Made by a program: the position numbers and the translations under genes. 64,000 bases of DNA from Oceanospirillum sanctuarii (lineage in GTDB: Bacteria; Pseudomonadota; Gammaproteobacteria; Pseudomonadales; Halomonadaceae): assembly GCF_002150805.1 (NCBI RefSeq), contig NZ_MTBA01000013.1:1-64000 (forward strand). Direction: 5' to 3'. Within the stretch, counting starts at the first letter, position 1, and each line of letters starts with the position of its first letter. Below are positions 17,968 through 27,486 of this stretch, piece by piece. The notes under the pieces are model-generated. The model was not told the origin of the DNA. It saw only the letters and a program-made list of their open reading frames with translations, and did not search any database.

Positions 17968-18414
17968 TTACTTCAGCTTGTCAGCAATCAGGTTATCCAG
18001 TGCCAAACGACCACCACCCTGAATCGCCAGTGCCAGACCGATCACCGTGAGTACCAATCCATACTCGTAGCCGTTGTTAGCCATAAAGAGACCGTTACCG
18101 ATATGAACACTGAAGATAGCGATCAGCATGGTGAAGGCAGTGACCAGTGCTGCAGGGCGGGTCAGCAGTCCCAGCACCAGCGCCAGTCCACCAAAGAACT
18201 CGGCACTACCGGCCAGCAGCGCCATCAGGTAACCCGGCTCAAGACCGATACTTGCCATCCACTGACCTGTGCCTTCAAGACCATAACCGCCAAACCAGGC
18301 GAAGAGCTTCTGCGCGCCGTGTGCTGCCAGTACCAGACCGACTGGAACCCGCAGTACCAGAGCTGCCAGACCGGCATCGGATTGCAGCAGTTTTTTAACG
18401 ATTGAGTTGTTCAT
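17968..18414 (-). CDS. DoxX family inner-membrane protein
   Basis: This 148-aa protein has four hydrophobic segments and the DoxX signature: LRVPVGLVLAAHGAQKLFAWFGG, GSAEFFGGLALVLGLLTRPAA, and LLTRPAALVTAFTMLIA. ATG 18414 follows GGAG by eight bases. The annotated-style longer frame up to 18525 has no ribosome site. DoxX proteins often sit with quinone reductases and GSTs, as here (yqjG and ygiD downstream). The gene is divergent from a LysR regulator. Confidence 0.9.
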   Translation of the reverse strand: MNNSIVKKLLQSDAGLAALVLRVPVGLVLAAHGAQKLFAWFGGYGLEGTGQWMASIGLEPGYLMALLAGSAEFFGGLALVLGLLTRPAALVTAFTMLIAIFSVHIGNGLFMANNGYEYGLVLTVIGLALAIQGGGRLALDNLIADKLK

Positions 18415-18556
18415 ACCTGTATCTCCAAAATTAATTCTTTGCGATTGAGTCTGAACCCGTGGCGACCCGACCTTTAGTGTTTTCGGGCTGCTGTTGTTCA
18501 GCTGATGGACACAGTTTACTTTCACTCAGATAAGAGATTAACGGGGGCAATGTTGT

Positions 18557-18585
18557 ATTATTATCAACATATCATTGATAATAAT
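18557..18585. promoter_or_regulatory. Candidate LysR operator
   Basis: ATTATTATCA (18557-18566) and TGATAATAAT (18576-18585) are a perfect 10-bp inverted repeat with a 9-bp spacer. It sits between doxX and the divergent LysR gene, where LysR proteins bind T-N11-A type dyads. Likely control of doxX-yqjG-ygiD is inferred from position. Confidence 0.65.
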
Positions 18586-18670
18586 TCCCGCTTAAACAGT
18601 GGCATCCTTAAAAAGAAACACGCTCAAACAGAAACCCCATCAGAAAAAAACTGGAAGGAGTATTACCGCC

Positions 18671-19585
18671 ATGGACAGAATTGACGCCATGCGTGCTTTT
18701 GAACTGGTCGCCAGCGAAGGCTCCTTCACCAAGGCGGCAGACAGATTGGACACCTCGCCTCAGTTGGTAAGCAAATATGTGGGTCAGCTGGAGCAGCGCC
18801 TGAACGCCCGCCTGTTAAACCGCACCACCCGCAAAGTCAGTTTGACCGAGGCCGGTAGCCGCTACTTTCAGTGGGTACAGCAGGTACTGCAGGATATTGA
18901 TGAGATGGAAAGCCAGATCGGCGATATGCAGGAGGAAGCTCAGGGTCAGCTACGCATCAGCGCGCCGGTTTCTTTTGCCATTCAGCACATGGGCTCTCTG
19001 GTGACGGAGTTTCAACAGGCTCATCCCGGGGTCAGCATCGACCTGCAGCTGAACGACCGTAAGGTGGATATCGTCGAAGAAGGTTTTGATATCGCCCTCA
19101 GGATCGGCCATCTGAAAAGCTCTTCGCTGATTGCAAAGCAGATCGCACCGATTCGGCTGGCGATGTGTGCGTCACCTGAATATCTAAAGCGTCACGGCAC
19201 ACCCGAAAAGCCGGAAGATCTGAGAAAACACCGCTATCTGCGCTACAGCTATATGGAGAATGAAACCAGCTTTGCCGTGAACCAGTGGCTGAAAATTCCG
19301 GGGCGGGACAGCAGCGGTGATCTGATCTGCAATAACGGGGATCTGCTGGTAAAAGCGGCCATCGAAGGTGCCGGTATCGCCATTCAGCCGACCTTTATTT
19401 CCGGTCAGGCCATTGCCGAGGGCCAACTACAGCGCCTGCTGCCGGAACTGGAACCGGAACCCATGGGGCTGTATGCGGTGTATGCCCACCGTAAACTGCT
19501 GGCCAGCAAGGTGCGCTGCTTTCTGGACTTTATTGATGGCTACTTTGGCACGCCACCCTACTGGGATGCCTTTGATTCCGAATAA
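18671..19585 (+). CDS. LysR family transcriptional regulator
   Basis: This 304-aa protein has the standard N-terminal HTH (MDRIDAMRAFELVASEGSFT ... DTSPQLVSKYVGQLEQRLNARLLNRTTRKVSLTEAG) and a LysR substrate domain from about residue 90. The domain sequence resembles the DsdC/PA-type group that acts on oxidoreductase genes. ATG 18671 fits the family start and has AAGGAG upstream. The longer frame to 18599 begins without one. It is divergent from doxX and shares a perfect dyad with it, so it is the probable quinone-stress regulator of that group. Confidence 0.93.
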   Translation: MDRIDAMRAFELVASEGSFTKAADRLDTSPQLVSKYVGQLEQRLNARLLNRTTRKVSLTEAGSRYFQWVQQVLQDIDEMESQIGDMQEEAQGQLRISAPVSFAIQHMGSLVTEFQQAHPGVSIDLQLNDRKVDIVEEGFDIALRIGHLKSSSLIAKQIAPIRLAMCASPEYLKRHGTPEKPEDLRKHRYLRYSYMENETSFAVNQWLKIPGRDSSGDLICNNGDLLVKAAIEGAGIAIQPTFISGQAIAEGQLQRLLPELEPEPMGLYAVYAHRKLLASKVRCFLDFIDGYFGTPPYWDAFDSE

Positions 19586-19600
19586 GCGCGAAGCCTGAAC

Positions 19601-19637
19601 AAAAAAGCGGCATTCAGAACAGATCTGAATGCCGCTT
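19601..19637 (-). terminator. Terminator between LysR and ankyrin genes
   Basis: AAGCGGCATTCAGA (19605-19618) and TCTGAATGCCGCTT (19624-19637) form a 14-bp stem with a 5-nt loop. A run of A on the left gives a U tract for the leftward ankyrin gene. Confidence 0.88.
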
Positions 19638-19665
19638 GGTATAACGCTCAATGCAAAAACAGCGG

Positions 19666-22600
19666 TTACGCGCTTTCCGCCATAATCCGCTTACGGGCGG
19701 CCATAACGGTTTGCACGAAATCCTCATCACTGCGGAAGAGTTTATCCATCACCTTGCCGAAGGATTGGGTAAATGCCTTCTGAGCTTCGGAACCATTTTC
19801 GATCACCACGGTAAAGTGTTCAGTTCCGAAAACATCAAAGTCGACAAAGTCCGGCAGGGCTTCAAACTCAGCTTCCAGTTCGTTTTCAACCACAGCTTTG
19901 ACCACTGTACTCCAGCCGCTGGCATCCATCTCTATCGGCAGAAGATCCGCCAGATGCGCCGCCAGACGCTGCATGGTAGCGGTCTTCAGCTTGAAGGAGA
20001 CGTTATAGAGACCAAAACGGGAACTGGTGCTGAACAGTTCTTTGGCGGGTAAACGTACAACCGCTTCGTCGGATTCAGCAGCATCATCCACCTCAGGTTC
20101 CGGCAGCAGAGATGCGTCAAACGCCTGCCACTCGATCTGATCGGCCACTTCCTGCAGGGCATTCATTACCGTACGACGGGTGGAGAAAAGACCGGTCAGC
20201 ACTTCGCCAAGTTCATTCACCTGCTTAGCAGCAGACCCTGTTGGCACAATCACCAGCAAACAGGAGGTCATATCGCTTTCCGGCTGCAGAATCTCCAGCA
20301 ACTCAGGGGCACGCTGGGCTACCACCGCCATAATAAACTGCTGCCAGTTGCTGCCGTGGCGCATATCCGCTTCCGGCACCGCCTGCTGCATATAAAACGC
20401 CAACGCCTGGGTCTGTTCGTAATCCAACTGAACTGAAAGCGCCATACCTTTGCGTTCCATCTTCTGACGCAGTATTTTTCGCATTTTCAGGCGCTTCTCC
20501 TCATCTGCCAGCAGTGCCGCCTGTTCGGCAAACAGCCCGGCACGACTAACATCAGACACATTCAGATCAGAGCCAGACGAATCAGCGCCTGACGAATCAG
20601 TGGCGGTCTGTTCAGCTACGGTCTGCTCAACAGTCTCGGCGGGCTTGCCTAAAGCAGCCAACCGGAAGTTTTCAATGCGCTCAGCAACTGCCTGAGGTTT
20701 TACCGGCACCTGTTTCTTAGCCAGATCATCCCGAGCGGCCTGTACCGTGCCATCACCCAATACAGCATCAATAATATCCAGCAGCGCAGCGGCTTTGTCT
20801 TCATGCATCAGCAGGTAGCCGACGGCATTCATGCCCTCGGCATCTATCTGCGCTTCCTGCACAAAACCTATAGTGCCACCGGTTTCCTGCTTCAGTTCCG
20901 GATCGATCAGATAAGGATCTGAACCCAGTTCCAGCAGGCGTTTGAACATTCCGGCACGCCCCGCAAAAGCCGCTTCCAGCAGTGGATGATAACGGCGGGA
21001 GCCCATCAGATTAACATCAGCCCCCTGCTTAACCAGATACTCAACAACGGCTACTTTTGAGCCTTCTACCGTGTGGTGAACGTCGTAACATTGCTCACCG
21101 TTAATGGCCGCAAGAATCGGTGTCATGCCCTCTTCCGTCAGCGCATTAACATCAGCACCCCGGCTCACCAGTAACTCAATCACCGCCTGAACACCCATCT
21201 GACAGGCAGTCATCAGAGGCGTCGCACCACCAGCACCCGGATCGGGATCCGGCACCTCTACGCTGACACCAAGATCCAGCAGTGCCTCTACCGTTGCGGT
21301 TCGGTCACGGGAAGCAACAAAGCTGTAGTTAGAAATACATTTGTGAATCGCATTGGAGTTATCAAAGCCACCCACATGATGAATATCGACACCTTTCTCC
21401 GCTAGCCAGCGCAGGATGGATGCCCGCCCCGGCATAGCAGAGGCAATGGCAAGGTTATTCCCCAGACGATTCACTTCCTGCAGGTTAAAGCCGGTTTTCT
21501 GCCACAGGTACTGAACAAACTTAAGACTGGTGGCTTCATCGATCTGGCGCGGGAAACGCTGAATAATGCTGGTGACGGCCGATTCGTTGAACGAGCCCAC
21601 AGGTTTTGCCGGATCAGCACCATAGCCAATCAGAAGATCAAACAGAGGCTTAGCCTGCTCAAAGTTGCTTTGATTGTGGTAGAGCACCATAGCAAACAGA
21701 TGAGTTGTATCGGGATGGGTTGGTTCAGGCTCCGCAACCTGTGAATAGAGATGATCGACAGAGGCATCTGCCTCCAGCAGCATCTCAACAGCATTCAGCC
21801 AGATCAGGCGCGAGCGTTCATCGGTGCCGCACTGACCGTAGCGGAAGCAGCATTGAAAGAGCAAAGTCCAGAGGGTCGATTCATCACCATCTGTGTACTG
21901 ACGCTCCAGATCAGGATCACGTTCGATCAGCTTACGGATCAGCACTTCATCCAGATCCTGACCGTTGTTTTCCTCTTCCATCGGCAAGAGGCTTTTCTCC
22001 ACCAGAGGAATCAGGGTGCTGTGGGCACGCATCTGCGGGAAGCGATCCACCAGATAATGTGCCAGCGCCCAGCGTTTTTTATGCAGCGCCAGGGTGATTG
22101 GTGTTCCGGCCTCGCGATATTTTTCCGACGGATGCACATGCAGGTTTTCGATCTCGTAATCCGGATAAAGAGCAACCAGATCACCAATCAGTTCATGATC
22201 CTGCAGATAGTGAACCGCACTCAGAATCACATCCGGAGAGATTTGGGCTTTTGGTGTCAGCTCCAGCAGAAGCTTAAGGACAGGCAGGTTACGGAACTGA
22301 ATCGCCAGTTCAATCAGGGTTTCTTCGTTGCCCTCTGCATCGGTATAGCAAGCATCCAGTTGCAGGCCTAAATCCAGCAACAGACGGAAGATCGCCTCTT
22401 TATCCTGGGATTTTTCCGGGGTTCTGTGCTGGAAACCGACAAAATAGTGCCATGCGGTTTTAGCAGTGATCTGAGGATCACTCATCCCTGCCAGCATACG
22501 TTTCAGCAGTGACAGATCGGCACAATACTCAAACAGCTGATCCAGATTTTTAGCCGCTGATGGTGGAGCAAAGCCTCGGCTTAACATCAGTTCCACCAAA

Positions 22601-24060
22601 GGCATATCACGATAGCGCAACGCCAGATCCAGAGCAGTTTCACCCCGGCTATTGGTCATTTCCGCTGACAACCCAGCCTGCAGTAAAAGATCAAACATGG
22701 CGGCTTTTTGCGCATCGTTTGGTTTTACAGACAGGTGACTCGGGTGGAACATGGTGACCCAAAGGCTGTCATCCATGCGGCAGGTTTCATTAACTTTTTT
22801 GCCCGGCAGAATGCGGTTCGGGTTAACGCCGCCATCCAGCAGAGCGCGAATAAAGGCGATTCGGGAGGTCGACAGAGCAAGAAAAAGCGCACTGAAGTTT
22901 TCTTCTTCACCGGGATTACCGCTCTCAAACTGATCGCGGGCTCCCGCTTCCAGCAGGAAAGCGATCTGGCGGACAAAGCCATCGTCATCCTGATTACATA
23001 CTGCATAGAGCGGAGAACAGATGATGCTCTTGCCAAAGCCCTGATTCAGGTTAAACAGCTGGTTTACATCAGCACCCTTGGCAATGGCTTCTTTTGCCAG
23101 CGCGCAGGCATCTTGCAGATTGGGATTGAGCAGAATCGGGCCGATAACCGCTTTACCACTCAGATCCGGGTGTTGTTTCAGATATTGGCGGACTTCTTTT
23201 TCAGAAAGCTCGGAAAGATCCAGCGTGTCATCCACCACCAGATTGTCTTTCAGCTGCTCTTTTTTCAGCAGCAGACGGCCGATATCTCTCTGATGACGAC
23301 TGATATCCGCACCCAGTTCCACTAAGCGCGTCACCAGATGACGCTGACTTCGGCTTACCGCCATATCCAGCAGGTTGCCCATCAGGTAGCGACGCTCCAG
23401 CGCCAGCTCAAAGCCGTTATCCGCCATATAGTTGAGCACCGACAACTTGGTCAGCTCATGCAGATCAGAACGGAACAGGCGGAACAAAAGCGCATCGGCG
23501 TATTCTTTGTCCTCAGTACCCTCATAGCGCTCAATACCGGATTCCAGAATGGCAATAATGCTGTCAGCCGGGATATTGTTTTTGCGCTCCAGGATATGCC
23601 AGAACACTCCCGGGGATTCCATCAGCTTCAGGCCATGCTCGCGCATCAGCCTGAGCACGGCCTCCACCTGCTCTTCCTCACCGGAATACAGGGCATTTCC
23701 CAGCAGGTTAAATTCACCCCAGACAATATTCAGATCCACACCCAGCTCGTGGCTGAGCAGAATCATATCCGCAGAGTTCATCGCCCGGGTCAGGAGAGTA
23801 CTGGGCTTACCGCCATCATCGGTCAGGCACTTGGTATCAGCGCCCAACTTAATAAAGTGGCGGATCATATTGATCAGTTCGGGGTTACGCTCACGTAGCG
23901 CAAATTCCAGAGGGTAATAGTTGAAACCGTCATCCTTAACGATCTCTTCATTGATATTGTTACGGGTAACAGCCTTACTGACACGCACCAGATCATTGGC
24001 ACGAATCTGATCCGCAAGGGAGCCGGCCAGAAGATCCTTGGCCTTATTCAAAAGTTCCAT
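19666..24060 (-). CDS. Giant ankyrin-repeat protein, 1464 aa
   Basis: Ankyrin repeats are spread over about residues 45-1050. Examples are FNYYPLEFALRERNPELINM early, GETALDLALRYRDMPLVEL mid-way, and a regular run near 945-1045 with GGATPLMTACQMGVQAVIEL, LVSRGADVN, GMTPILAAINGE and YLVKQGADVN. The tail (about 1100-1464) has no repeats, is rich in Asp, Ser and Glu around 1180-1210, and is unrecognised. There is no signal peptide or membrane segment, so it is predicted to be a cytoplasmic scaffold. Such size is rare for free-living bacteria. It is a single gene with its own terminator. Binding partners are unknown. Confidence 0.88.
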   Translation of the reverse strand: MELLNKAKDLLAGSLADQIRANDLVRVSKAVTRNNINEEIVKDDGFNYYPLEFALRERNPELINMIRHFIKLGADTKCLTDDGGKPSTLLTRAMNSADMILLSHELGVDLNIVWGEFNLLGNALYSGEEEQVEAVLRLMREHGLKLMESPGVFWHILERKNNIPADSIIAILESGIERYEGTEDKEYADALLFRLFRSDLHELTKLSVLNYMADNGFELALERRYLMGNLLDMAVSRSQRHLVTRLVELGADISRHQRDIGRLLLKKEQLKDNLVVDDTLDLSELSEKEVRQYLKQHPDLSGKAVIGPILLNPNLQDACALAKEAIAKGADVNQLFNLNQGFGKSIICSPLYAVCNQDDDGFVRQIAFLLEAGARDQFESGNPGEEENFSALFLALSTSRIAFIRALLDGGVNPNRILPGKKVNETCRMDDSLWVTMFHPSHLSVKPNDAQKAAMFDLLLQAGLSAEMTNSRGETALDLALRYRDMPLVELMLSRGFAPPSAAKNLDQLFEYCADLSLLKRMLAGMSDPQITAKTAWHYFVGFQHRTPEKSQDKEAIFRLLLDLGLQLDACYTDAEGNEETLIELAIQFRNLPVLKLLLELTPKAQISPDVILSAVHYLQDHELIGDLVALYPDYEIENLHVHPSEKYREAGTPITLALHKKRWALAHYLVDRFPQMRAHSTLIPLVEKSLLPMEEENNGQDLDEVLIRKLIERDPDLERQYTDGDESTLWTLLFQCCFRYGQCGTDERSRLIWLNAVEMLLEADASVDHLYSQVAEPEPTHPDTTHLFAMVLYHNQSNFEQAKPLFDLLIGYGADPAKPVGSFNESAVTSIIQRFPRQIDEATSLKFVQYLWQKTGFNLQEVNRLGNNLAIASAMPGRASILRWLAEKGVDIHHVGGFDNSNAIHKCISNYSFVASRDRTATVEALLDLGVSVEVPDPDPGAGGATPLMTACQMGVQAVIELLVSRGADVNALTEEGMTPILAAINGEQCYDVHHTVEGSKVAVVEYLVKQGADVNLMGSRRYHPLLEAAFAGRAGMFKRLLELGSDPYLIDPELKQETGGTIGFVQEAQIDAEGMNAVGYLLMHEDKAAALLDIIDAVLGDGTVQAARDDLAKKQVPVKPQAVAERIENFRLAALGKPAETVEQTVAEQTATDSSGADSSGSDLNVSDVSRAGLFAEQAALLADEEKRLKMRKILRQKMERKGMALSVQLDYEQTQALAFYMQQAVPEADMRHGSNWQQFIMAVVAQRAPELLEILQPESDMTSCLLVIVPTGSAAKQVNELGEVLTGLFSTRRTVMNALQEVADQIEWQAFDASLLPEPEVDDAAESDEAVVRLPAKELFSTSSRFGLYNVSFKLKTATMQRLAAHLADLLPIEMDASGWSTVVKAVVENELEAEFEALPDFVDFDVFGTEHFTVVIENGSEAQKAFTQSFGKVMDKLFRSDEDFVQTVMAARKRIMAESA

Positions 24061-24287
24061 GAAGTGTCCTCAGTCACATCCAATATGAGCAACCTGCCCG
24101 CAAGACAGGTATTAAAAAAGGCCCGATTCACCCGAACCTTTAGTCAACAATAAGTCACAATGTGAGTTTGCGACTTATCAAACATCCATTTCGGAAACAC
24201 TATATCAAAACATCGGGTTAGATACAGAACGAGCAAAGTACAGAACGGTCAAGGCCAAAACAAAAGACCAATACCCAAGACCAAAGA

Positions 24288-24863
24288 TTAACCGCGAGCT
24301 GCTTCTCGCTCTTTCTCTTGTTCAATCAGATCAGCACGGTACATACGATCCAGATCCAAAACCTCAGAAAAGTTCAGGCAGGCATAGGCCTGTTGTTCGC
24401 CATCACACCAGATCACCTCATCGTTATAGATCACAATTCCCAACCCGTGCTCTTCATCCCAGGCGCATTCAAAGCAGAAGCCGATGGCGTTGTTTTCCGG
24501 TGGTAACACGATAATCGAGGTCAGACGGATGAGTGAGAAGACATCGCTTTTCAGCATGATCTCCTCGGTCAGCTCACCAAAATCTGAAGGATAGACAGGA
24601 TCCTCTTCATCAAACACATCGAGGAATTCCGAGCGTTCCAGCAATGCCGGATAGTGCTCTTTCAGATACTCACTCACCAGCTGGTAGTAGAGGCCTTCTT
24701 TGGCTAAAAACGCATCAAGCATCGCCTGATCAGTACCTTCCGGCTGCCCCGTGGCAAAGAGTACTTCAGGATCACTGGGAATCTGGTGCCAGCCATTGGC
24801 AAATTTCGCTCGCCCACTACGATAGAAATCCTGTTGTTCAAAATTGACCGTTAAAGCATCCAT
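24288..24863 (-). CDS. Unknown acidic protein, 191 aa
   Basis: I do not recognise a family. The protein is acidic, soluble, without signal or membrane segment. It has a run FDEEDPVYPSDFGELTEE in the middle and a compact beta-rich part (FSLIRLTSIIVLPPENNAIG ... FECAWDEEHGLGIVIYNDEVI). This composition and size resemble immunity or SUKH-neighbourhood proteins, which fits the SUKH gene downstream, but that is only context. ATG 24863 gives a sensible start. It lies between the ankyrin gene and the SUKH gene, all leftward. Confidence 0.6.
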   Translation of the reverse strand: MDALTVNFEQQDFYRSGRAKFANGWHQIPSDPEVLFATGQPEGTDQAMLDAFLAKEGLYYQLVSEYLKEHYPALLERSEFLDVFDEEDPVYPSDFGELTEEIMLKSDVFSLIRLTSIIVLPPENNAIGFCFECAWDEEHGLGIVIYNDEVIWCDGEQQAYACLNFSEVLDLDRMYRADLIEQEKEREAARG

Positions 24864-25050
24864 TGAATAATCCTTCCCAAAGCTATTAAATTGCCACCAT
24901 TTTAAGCAAAAGCTCTAAAAAGACACTAACCTTTTGAAACTCATCATTATTTTTGCCGACAGATTCACAAAAGCCCGAAACGAATAAAAGAAGAATAAGA
25001 GAAGATTAAGAAAAGAATCCAAACAAGATTCGGAAGCAGTAAGGCCTAAA

Positions 25051-25080
25051 AACAAAAAAGCGCTGCCAGAGCAACGCTTT
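25051..25080 (-). terminator. Terminator of the SUKH-type gene
   Basis: AAAGCGcTGC (25057-25066) and GCAaCGCTTT (25071-25080) form a 10-bp stem with one mismatch. The A run on the left is a U tract for the leftward gene. Confidence 0.65.
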
Positions 25081-25109
25081 CAGAATTTACCAAGATGCGA
25101 TCAGATCAT

Positions 25110-25682
25110 TCAGACATCATCTTTATGCAGAATGGCACCAAACTCATCGGAGTACACAAACTCGCCACGCTTCAGATCATCAGTGTAGCTCTTCAGCCAT
25201 TCACTCAGGCTATTCGCCAGACGGTCACGCTCTGACATCTCATGCCACATGGTGATGATCTGATCCTGAACACCACCTTCTGCAGGCTGGGTATCCACAC
25301 AGAAATGGTCACCACAGCCGTTATAGGTAAAAGGCACCCAACCGGCATTCCACCAGTCGTTGCGAATCCCTTTTTCCGCACGGGAATGGGAACCGGCAAA
25401 CTCTTTACCATCCAGCAGCTTTTTCCAGACGCCCCACTCTTCCGCGATACGCTCCGCTGACAGAAACTCCTGACCATCAAACAGATAACCACCTTCTGAA
25501 TCCTGACCGTTGTGGATCGCCAGCAGTTCACGAAGCTCCTCCGGCAGATCAAAACCCAGCGCCTGCTCAAGAGCAGTCAGCTGCTCAGCAGTTGCTGGCG
25601 GGTTCAGGTCTTCCAGACCTTCGGGATAGTTGGCTTTCAGCCACTCAGTCAAAGACTGCATACTCTGCTGGATACTGCTCAC
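25110..25682 (-). CDS. SMI1/KNR4 (SUKH) family protein
   Basis: This 190-aa protein carries the SUKH fold signature: PPATAEQLTALEQALGFDLP, EELRELLAIHNGQDSEGGYLF, then RNDWWNAGWVPFTYNGCGDHFCVDTQP and a late WL helix. SUKH proteins are the largest group of polymorphic-toxin immunity proteins and also work as cell-wall regulators in fungi. No toxin gene is visible next to it, so it is an orphan immunity candidate or a housekeeping variant. It is a single leftward gene with its own terminator. Confidence 0.88.
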   Translation of the reverse strand: MSSIQQSMQSLTEWLKANYPEGLEDLNPPATAEQLTALEQALGFDLPEELRELLAIHNGQDSEGGYLFDGQEFLSAERIAEEWGVWKKLLDGKEFAGSHSRAEKGIRNDWWNAGWVPFTYNGCGDHFCVDTQPAEGGVQDQIITMWHEMSERDRLANSLSEWLKSYTDDLKRGEFVYSDEFGAILHKDDV

Positions 25683-25844
25683 AAGAACTCCTTAGCACAG
25701 CCTAGAGGCTGATCTTAAATACGGATAATTAACTTGGTTGCAATAAGAACACAGCCACAGCGCGCAATCCAGAAAAGACAAACTTTCCCTCTTCAAAGGT
25801 CTCTGACAGGCGGTTCGAAAATTCTGATTTGCATTCAAAAAGCT

Positions 25845-26099
25845 CTAATCAGCACTTCGAAAGAGACACATAAAGCCATCTCTTAGCCAGCGCCTTCTGG
25901 CGCAGTTAACACAGGAAAGCTCGGTATCATCCAGCCATTCATCTTCGTCATCAGCAACAAAACCATTACAGGCTTGCGCTGCCTTCCGGCTGGCAATCAG
26001 ATCCGTCGCCGGATAACGGAATATCCAGCGCTCTCCCTGTAGTACAAAGGCATCCTCCTCGTCCGGGCACAGCCCAGCGCCAATAGAAAACTCTGACAT
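25845..26099 (-). CDS. Small Cys-rich protein at the end of the TonB-ECF operon
   Basis: This 84-aa protein starts at ATG 26099, one nucleotide inside the stop of the upstream gene and with AAGGAG ahead, so it is translated with it. It has Cys at 11, 44, 63, 66 and 78, including a CVNC pair, which suggests a small zinc or metal-binding fold. There is no signal or membrane segment. I know no family for it. In archaeal TiaS the same protein ends in a zinc ribbon, so this could be a detached partner of the gene before it. That is speculation from context. Confidence 0.6.
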   Translation of the reverse strand: MSEFSIGAGLCPDEEDAFVLQGERWIFRYPATDLIASRKAAQACNGFVADDEDEWLDDTELSCVNCARRRWLRDGFMCLFRSAD

Positions 26100-26851
26100 T
26101 AGTACTCCTTTAACTCCTGGCGACCAGCATTGCGCCACTGCCCATCCTCGCCCTTCGCAACCAGAAGGGTCTGCTGATGATTAAGCAACACCGCTTTAAT
26201 TTTTCCGGAGAGATACACCTGCTCGTCAAGAGCAAGCCGATAGCCGGTCAGATCCACCACCGCAGAAGCCGTTGTCTGTTCAATGATATCCCGCACCGGC
26301 CAAAGCCCCTCTGCTGCCGGTAGTTTCAGCCGACCTTTGTAGCGACCATCGCTGCCGGTCATTCTTAAACCGATTGCTGCCAATGCCCCGATAACACCAT
26401 CCCCTGTGCCACCATGTTCTGACAGCTGAACACCCAGCTCTTCCGCCAACTGGTAGGCCATCGCTTTGGTGAGCACACGTTTTTTTGCATTCAGCCCATA
26501 GGCCACCAGTGCGGACCAGTCGCACCGGTCAGTCTCATTTAACAGCGCCAACCCCGGATCGGAAGCAGGAGCTGATTCCGCCAACAGATGCTCAATTGCC
26601 AGAGCACGGATCGCTTCCGGATTCGGTTCTGCGCTGTAAATCCGGAAACACATGGCGCTGTTGTGAGAGGTATAGGGAATGGATTCGTGCACAAACAGCT
26701 GATGGCGGGTCACCATACTTGCACGGCCAAGGCCCTGCTCCTGAATCAGTGCAGCGATCTCTTCAGCAATCTCACCGGTGCCCTTGGTGCCGATATCATC
26801 GGTATCATCGATCGCCAGATAGAGGCAGTGCGCATTGTTGTCCTGATTCAT
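26099..26851 (-). CDS. TiaS-like nucleotide-dependent enzyme (uncharacterised bacterial branch)
   Basis: This 250-aa protein begins with LAIDDTDDIGTKGTGEIAEE (D15, D16, D18 and D19 are acidic positions). This resembles the DDTDSxxG motif of archaeal TiaS (tRNA-Ile2 agmatinylcytidine synthetase). It also has HGGTGDGVIGALAAIGLRMT (about 145-164), like the second TiaS core motif. It lacks the archaeal C-terminal OB and zinc-ribbon parts and is much shorter than the roughly 420-aa archaeal enzyme. It overlaps the S-component gene by 4 nt, so it belongs to the transport operon. It probably activates or modifies a small molecule with ATP rather than tRNA, but the substrate is unknown. Confidence 0.65.
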   Translation of the reverse strand: MNQDNNAHCLYLAIDDTDDIGTKGTGEIAEEIAALIQEQGLGRASMVTRHQLFVHESIPYTSHNSAMCFRIYSAEPNPEAIRALAIEHLLAESAPASDPGLALLNETDRCDWSALVAYGLNAKKRVLTKAMAYQLAEELGVQLSEHGGTGDGVIGALAAIGLRMTGSDGRYKGRLKLPAAEGLWPVRDIIEQTTASAVVDLTGYRLALDEQVYLSGKIKAVLLNHQQTLLVAKGEDGQWRNAGRQELKEY

Positions 26852-27486
26852 AGTCCGGTTTCCTTCTGATTCTCTTCAACAGGCTCGGATTTGTTATTCG
26901 AAGCTGTCACAAGACCATGGTGCGCCAGTTTGCGCATAACACCGGGCACCAGCAAGGCTGCCAGCACACTGAAAAGCCCACCACCCAGTAATTTCCAACC
27001 AATCTGTAGCAGAATCACGTCACTTTCCGCTCCGGCCAGCCATAACCCCAGCACACCTTTCAGCAACCAGGCCAGCATACCCGCCAGTGCTACCAGCACC
27101 GCCTGCCAGAGCGTCCAGGCGGCCATCGGTAATAACAGCAGCGCCATTTCCATTGTTAGTGCCGGTAAAGCCATCTTCAGAAGAATCAAGGGGCCACCCT
27201 TGCCCACGCCCATCACCATAGCCAGCAAACCGGCCATAAGACCGCAGTAAAGCACCGCCCCCCGATGAGGTACCAGTCCACGGGCCAGCAGAAATACCAG
27301 CACCAGCAGAAACATCGAGTGGCCGGTCAGCCCGAGCTTAAGCCGCACCATCGCTTTAAAGGCCACCAGCAACAAAGCCAGTGCTGCCAGTAACAGAGCA
27401 TCCGCAAGAGAAAATGCCTGCAGCGGATTAAGACGCTGCCATAAGCTTTTAGCCCCGGAGGCTGCAGAAAAATCAGCATTGTTCAT
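26848..27486 (-). CDS. Predicted ECF transporter S component (membrane substrate-binding subunit)
   Basis: This 212-aa protein has about six hydrophobic segments between residues 25 and 190, with short polar ends, as in ECF S components. It lies directly after the fused ECF module (shares one nucleotide with it) and before the TiaS-like gene. I cannot match it to a known S family such as BioY, RibU, ThiT, CbrT or HmpT, so the ligand is not predictable. The alternative is a general membrane accessory subunit. Confidence 0.65.
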   Translation of the reverse strand: MNNADFSAASGAKSLWQRLNPLQAFSLADALLLAALALLLVAFKAMVRLKLGLTGHSMFLLVLVFLLARGLVPHRGAVLYCGLMAGLLAMVMGVGKGGPLILLKMALPALTMEMALLLLPMAAWTLWQAVLVALAGMLAWLLKGVLGLWLAGAESDVILLQIGWKLLGGGLFSVLAALLVPGVMRKLAHHGLVTASNNKSEPVEENQKETGL

